A stretch of DNA of 53,103 bases, taken from the NCBI GenBank assembly GCA_015655375.1, contig JAATFD010000039.1, positions 1-53,103 on the forward strand, given 5' to 3'. The notes below the pieces were generated by a model. It was not told the origin of the DNA and did not search any database. It worked only from the letters and a program-made list of their open reading frames with translations. The stretch is from Actinomycetales bacterium. Its GTDB lineage: Bacteria > Actinomycetota > Actinomycetes > Actinomycetales > Actinomycetaceae. Below are positions 52,380-53,103 of this stretch, piece after piece. Each line of letters opens with the position of its first letter. Positions within the stretch are counted from its first letter, which is position 1. Made by a program: the position numbers and the translations under genes.

Positions 52380-53075
52380 TCACACCGTCGCGAGGTACCC
52401 AAGCAGTTCCTTCTTCGTCAGCGGCACGTCGTGTCCGAGCAGGCAGTATTCGCAGTCGATCCCCTGGATCACCCCGACAAGCGACTCGAACTTTGCCCGG
52501 TCAAGATCGCCGGTCTCGTAGTCCTCGCAGATCGAATCCCCGAGGAACAGCGCGCCCTCGTCGGGAACGAAAACCAGCACCGAGTCATCAGTGTGCGGCG
52601 CCTCGACACGGGACAATTCCGCGCTCACTCCACCCAGATCGAAAACGATCCGGTCCTCGAACTCGATGTCCGCGGTGTCGATGACCACGTCCTCGGGCGA
52701 CGAATACTCCTCCAGCAAGACAGGACCGAAGGCATTCGAACCCTCCCACAGGGCATCCACGAATTTTGGATCCGCCAGCTCGGCCTGCACCTCCCGCAGT
52801 TTCGCATTCGTTTCCCTCGACGCCACGGTCGCGCCCGTGACCGAGTGCATGCCGAAGGTATGGTCCCAGTGCCAGTGAGTGATCGCCGTGAAGTCCGGCG
52901 CCCTCAGCCCCGCACCGCGAAGGGCCTCGTCGAACTCCCGCACGTGAGCAGGTGAGAACCCCGCATCCACGGCGAGCGAGAACCGATCCCCCCGTACGTG
53001 TCCGAGCATCGGGCGATCCAGCTGCGGCTGGTGCTCGAAGCACGAGACCCGATCCGTCAGTCGTACCAGTGCCAT
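52380..53075 (-). CDS. Metallo-beta-lactamase-fold hydrolase
   Basis: The 231-residue protein has the zinc-binding HxHxDH motif at residues 67-72 (HWHWDHT), further metal-ligand candidates His160 (EAPHTDDSV) and Asp179 (LGDSICEDYE), and a final histidine in CLLGHDVPL. The second half follows the usual beta-lactamase fold pattern. Substrates of this large family vary, so the reaction is not assigned. It converges on the broken HAD gene, 34 bases apart. The ATG lies just inside the right edge, with GAGGTCGCC upstream. Confidence 0.85.
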   Translation of the reverse strand: MALVRLTDRVSCFEHQPQLDRPMLGHVRGDRFSLAVDAGFSPAHVREFDEALRGAGLRAPDFTAITHWHWDHTFGMHSVTGATVASRETNAKLREVQAELADPKFVDALWEGSNAFGPVLLEEYSSPEDVVIDTADIEFEDRIVFDLGGVSAELSRVEAPHTDDSVLVFVPDEGALFLGDSICEDYETGDLDRAKFESLVGVIQGIDCEYCLLGHDVPLTKKELLGYLATV

Positions 53076-53103
53076 GGCGACCTCACGCCACCCGAGCCCA
53101 TAC

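Overview
The window is a high-GC Gram-positive (actinobacterial) chromosome segment with an integrated conjugative element at its left end. GTG starts are common, 4-base ATGA/GTGA gene overlaps are frequent, and the gene orders are typical of the group: rne/rng-rplU-rpmA-obg-proB, nadD-rsfS, fakA-recG, rsmD-coaD-yceD-rnc, infC-rpmI-rplT-spoU, and cydABDC. The overall set suggests Actinomycetaceae (Actinomyces/Schaalia-like). That placement is an inference from gene content, not a measured phylogeny.

Bases 1 to about 10,530 look like the right end of an integrative conjugative element. It carries the end of a VirB4-like ATPase, a large sortase-type surface protein, a very short translationally coupled ORF, a small unknown protein, a VirD4-like coupling protein, a single-stranded DNA-binding protein, a DUF4913 protein, a small overlapping ORF and a large serine recombinase. 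No relaxase is visible, so the element continues beyond the left edge. The recombinase sits against the 3' end of a tRNA-Ala(GGC) gene at 10583-10655, and its reading frame runs on through the tRNA (antisense) into the flanking host gene.

From about 10,583 the sequence is core chromosome. A histidine phosphatase, rsfS and nadD (minus strand) are followed by a DeoR-type regulator, then the minus-strand block proB-obg-rpmA-rplU-RNase E/G. The respiratory block cydA-cydB-cydD-cydC is followed, with an ATGA overlap, by a DosS/DevS-like GAF histidine kinase. A DosR/DevR-like response regulator converges on the kinase. This layout suggests redox or gas control of the bd oxidase.

A long minus-strand block (fakA-like, recG, rsmD, a DUF2853 gene, coaD, a coiled-coil gene, yceD, rnc) is interrupted by a plus-strand azlC-azlD pair. 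Then come rpmB, an isochorismatase-GlxA regulator pair, thiL, and a complete peptide/nickel-type ABC importer (permease, permease, lipoprotein, fused double ATPase). The infC-rpmI-rplT-spoU operon follows on the minus strand; infC appears to start at an ATC codon behind a strong leader terminator.

The right end is accessory in character. A cluster of long inverted repeats with a constant 18-base centre lies at 49765-50072, beside a gene encoding an AbiEi-like/DUF559-type protein. Next come a HAD phosphatase gene broken by a one-base shift in a C5 tract and a metallo-beta-lactamase-fold hydrolase. The inverted-repeat cluster, the recombinase-tRNA read-through and the DosRS-cyd linkage are the observations I would look at first.
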